This document shows positions 41,770 through 43,115 of a stretch of 43,115 nt of DNA, in pieces (position 1 is the first letter of the stretch; each line of letters starts with the position of its first letter). This DNA is from Myxococcales bacterium. Lineage in GTDB: Bacteria; Myxococcota_A; UBA9042. The stretch covers positions 1 to 43,115 of the forward strand of contig JAGSHB010000029.1 in NCBI GenBank assembly GCA_023954815.1. Direction: 5' to 3'. The notes under the pieces were generated by a model, which was given only the letters and a program-made list of their open reading frames with translations, searched no databases and was not told where the DNA came from. The position numbers and the translations under genes are program-made.

Positions 41770-43083
41770 GTGACACGGAGCGGTATTGGATGGATCTTGG
41801 CGACGGCGCTGGTGCTTTTTGCTTCCGGCGAGGCCACCGCGCGTCGCGCCCGCATCTATCCACCCACGGTTCACTGCACCACCGCGGGTCAAAGCCCGAA
41901 GAAGATCGCGCGCATGTACGGCGTCCGCGTCAAAGACCTCGCCCGGGGCAGCGGCGCTGTCCAGCGCTTGCAGGCTGAAAACCGGCAGATTCGCAATGGC
42001 AACAAGCGGCGGAAGGCTCTCGCCAAGCGGCGCCTGAAGATGGCGCGGCGCAATTGGAAGAAGAACAAACGCCGGGGCAAACGTCCCAAACTGCGCTTTA
42101 CCGCCAAGAAGATGAAGGTCTTTGGCGAGCACGTGGCCGTGCGCGTGGTGCGTCCGCGCAAATTCATCGAGCGTCGCGACGCGGTGTTGCGGCTGCAGCG
42201 CGGCGCCAGCGTGAAGTGGGTGGCCAAGACCTTTGGCATCTCGCAGTCGCTGGTTCGCTGCGTCAACACGCTGAAAAAACGCACCATCGGCGTCGGCTGT
42301 CGGCGCAAACGGCTGCCCGGAAAGCGTCGCGGTCTACCGCGCTACCGCTACACCTGCGACGGGGGGCACAAATGGCTGACGGTGCGACTGCCGAAGCCAA
42401 AATCCAAGGCGCGGTCCACCGGCAGCCCCAATGGTGGTCGTTTGCGGCGGGGTGAGCTTTTTCCCCGAATTCCTGGGCTAATCGCCAAACAGAAGCAGCT
42501 GACTTACGCGTCCAATCACATGGTTACGCGCATCATTGATGCCGTCGGGATGGTCAACAAGCAGTTCGCCGAGACGCCCGATTTGGTGCTCGGCGACATC
42601 TCCAAGAAGGGCGGCGGGCGGCTCAAGCCTCACAAGAGTCACCAAAACGGGCTGGATGCGGACATCGGCTACTACCATATCGGCAAGACGCGGACCGATC
42701 GCTTTACGGTGGCCACGGCCAAGAACTTCGACCGCCGGCGGACCTGGGCGTTGGTCAAGCGGCTGCTGGAGAGCGGCGAGGTGCAGTACATCTTCATGTC
42801 GACCAGCGTGCAGAAGCTGCTGCGGGCGTATGTGTTGAAGCGGCGGCGTGCCGATGGCGCTTGGTGTCTGCGGTTTTTGCGGGTGCTCGCCGATCGGCGC
42901 TATGGCAAGACCTCTCGTCGGCGTGGGCGCGGCGCGGCTGGCTGGGAGCGCTGTGTCCTGCGGGCGTTTTCGTTGCGCGGGCATTCCCGGGCGCTCATCC
43001 GCCACGCCAAGGGGCACGACAATCACCTGCACGTCCGTCTCTTTCCCCGCGGGAAACGTGCGCGACGCGGCGGTGCGCCGTAG
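41770..43083 (+). CDS. LysM / MepA-type (M74) murein endopeptidase
   Basis: A 437-residue exported protein (signal to about ATA-R, 24). It has two LysM-like segments (about 33-62, VHCTTAGQSPKKIARMYGVRVKDL; about 138-166, AVLRLQRGASVKWVAKTFGIS). A very basic linker lies between them. The C-terminal peptidase has KPHKSHQNGLDADIGYY (287-302), with H291 and D298 as likely zinc ligands, and GHDNHLHVRL (415-424). This is the M74 MepA pattern, cutting D-Ala-mDAP cross-links in peptidoglycan. The GTG at 41770 is chosen for the GGGAGG upstream and the signal peptide; a GTG at 41701 is possible. An AT-rich patch at 41660-41690 may hold its promoter. Confidence 0.85.
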   Translation: MTRSGIGWILATALVLFASGEATARRARIYPPTVHCTTAGQSPKKIARMYGVRVKDLARGSGAVQRLQAENRQIRNGNKRRKALAKRRLKMARRNWKKNKRRGKRPKLRFTAKKMKVFGEHVAVRVVRPRKFIERRDAVLRLQRGASVKWVAKTFGISQSLVRCVNTLKKRTIGVGCRRKRLPGKRRGLPRYRYTCDGGHKWLTVRLPKPKSKARSTGSPNGGRLRRGELFPRIPGLIAKQKQLTYASNHMVTRIIDAVGMVNKQFAETPDLVLGDISKKGGGRLKPHKSHQNGLDADIGYYHIGKTRTDRFTVATAKNFDRRRTWALVKRLLESGEVQYIFMSTSVQKLLRAYVLKRRRADGAWCLRFLRVLADRRYGKTSRRRGRGAAGWERCVLRAFSLRGHSRALIRHAKGHDNHLHVRLFPRGKRARRGGAP

Positions 43084-43115
43084 CTCAGCCATTTTTCCAA
43101 CCCAGCCTTGTACAG

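Overview
The window reads as a chromosomal segment of a high-GC, Gram-negative, menaquinone-making bacterium. It most resembles the Myxococcota/Bradymonadia side of the former Deltaproteobacteria. The reasons are the many lipoproteins with low-complexity Asp/Ala/Gly or Pro linkers, a DUF6178 protein, a Tae4-like amidase fused to a peptidoglycan-binding domain, tandem Kazal modules in a lipoprotein, a large multihaem lipoprotein and a sigma-54 promoter. The taxonomic call is inference; there is no rRNA or tRNA gene here. No prophage, IS transposase or CRISPR array is visible.

Layout. 0.1-5.2 kb: a lipoprotein, a NIF3-family protein of the eukaryote-like type, a PPC/DUF296 protein with a second small domain, mnmE, and a propeller-like lipoprotein. 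5.3-15.98 kb, all minus strand: an exported HEAT-repeat protein, an outer-membrane barrel start-stop coupled to xerC, a DUF6178 protein, a PfkB sugar kinase, a WG-repeat lipoprotein and the Tae4-like amidase. 16.2-19.1 kb, minus: folE, a DUF5522 protein coupled to menB, and an exported TPR protein. 19.4-26.0 kb: a phosphohexomutase, a barrel coupled to a C45/AAT-like lipoprotein without the expected Cys, and a diiron ferritin-like protein coupled to a lipoprotein. 26.1-29.8 kb: a LysR regulator and an operon of ridA, a BNR propeller and dusC-like. 29.97-38.4 kb, all plus: a DUF4856 lipoprotein, a FecA-like receptor, a Kazal lipoprotein, a small lipoprotein and an 11-haem lipoprotein. 38.4-43.1 kb: an S41 protease coupled to a Lys-rich exported protein, miaE and a LysM-MepA-type endopeptidase.

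How the parts fit. Housekeeping functions (mnmE, miaE and dusC-like tRNA modification; folE; menB; xerC; ridA; hexomutase) are interspersed with envelope genes. Translational coupling by 1-4 nt overlaps recurs: xerC/barrel, menB/DUF5522, C45-like/barrel, lipoprotein/ferritin-like, and Lys-rich protein/S41 protease. Three proteins act, or are predicted to act, on peptidoglycan: the Tae4-like amidase, the LysM-MepA enzyme and (indirectly) the S41 protease. The 30-38 kb block looks like an envelope metal-uptake and redox region.

Most unusual signals. (1) Two copies, 18 kb apart, of a 111-bp, three-hairpin intergenic repeat whose last hairpin contains the TAG stop codon of the preceding gene and whose outer arms differ but still pair. 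(2) A consensus-perfect sigma-54 promoter with an upstream palindrome in front of the four-Kazal lipoprotein gene. (3) A PG-binding/Tae4 amidase with no recognisable Tai4 gene beside it. (4) A polybasic stretch in the periplasmic N-terminus of the TonB-dependent receptor.
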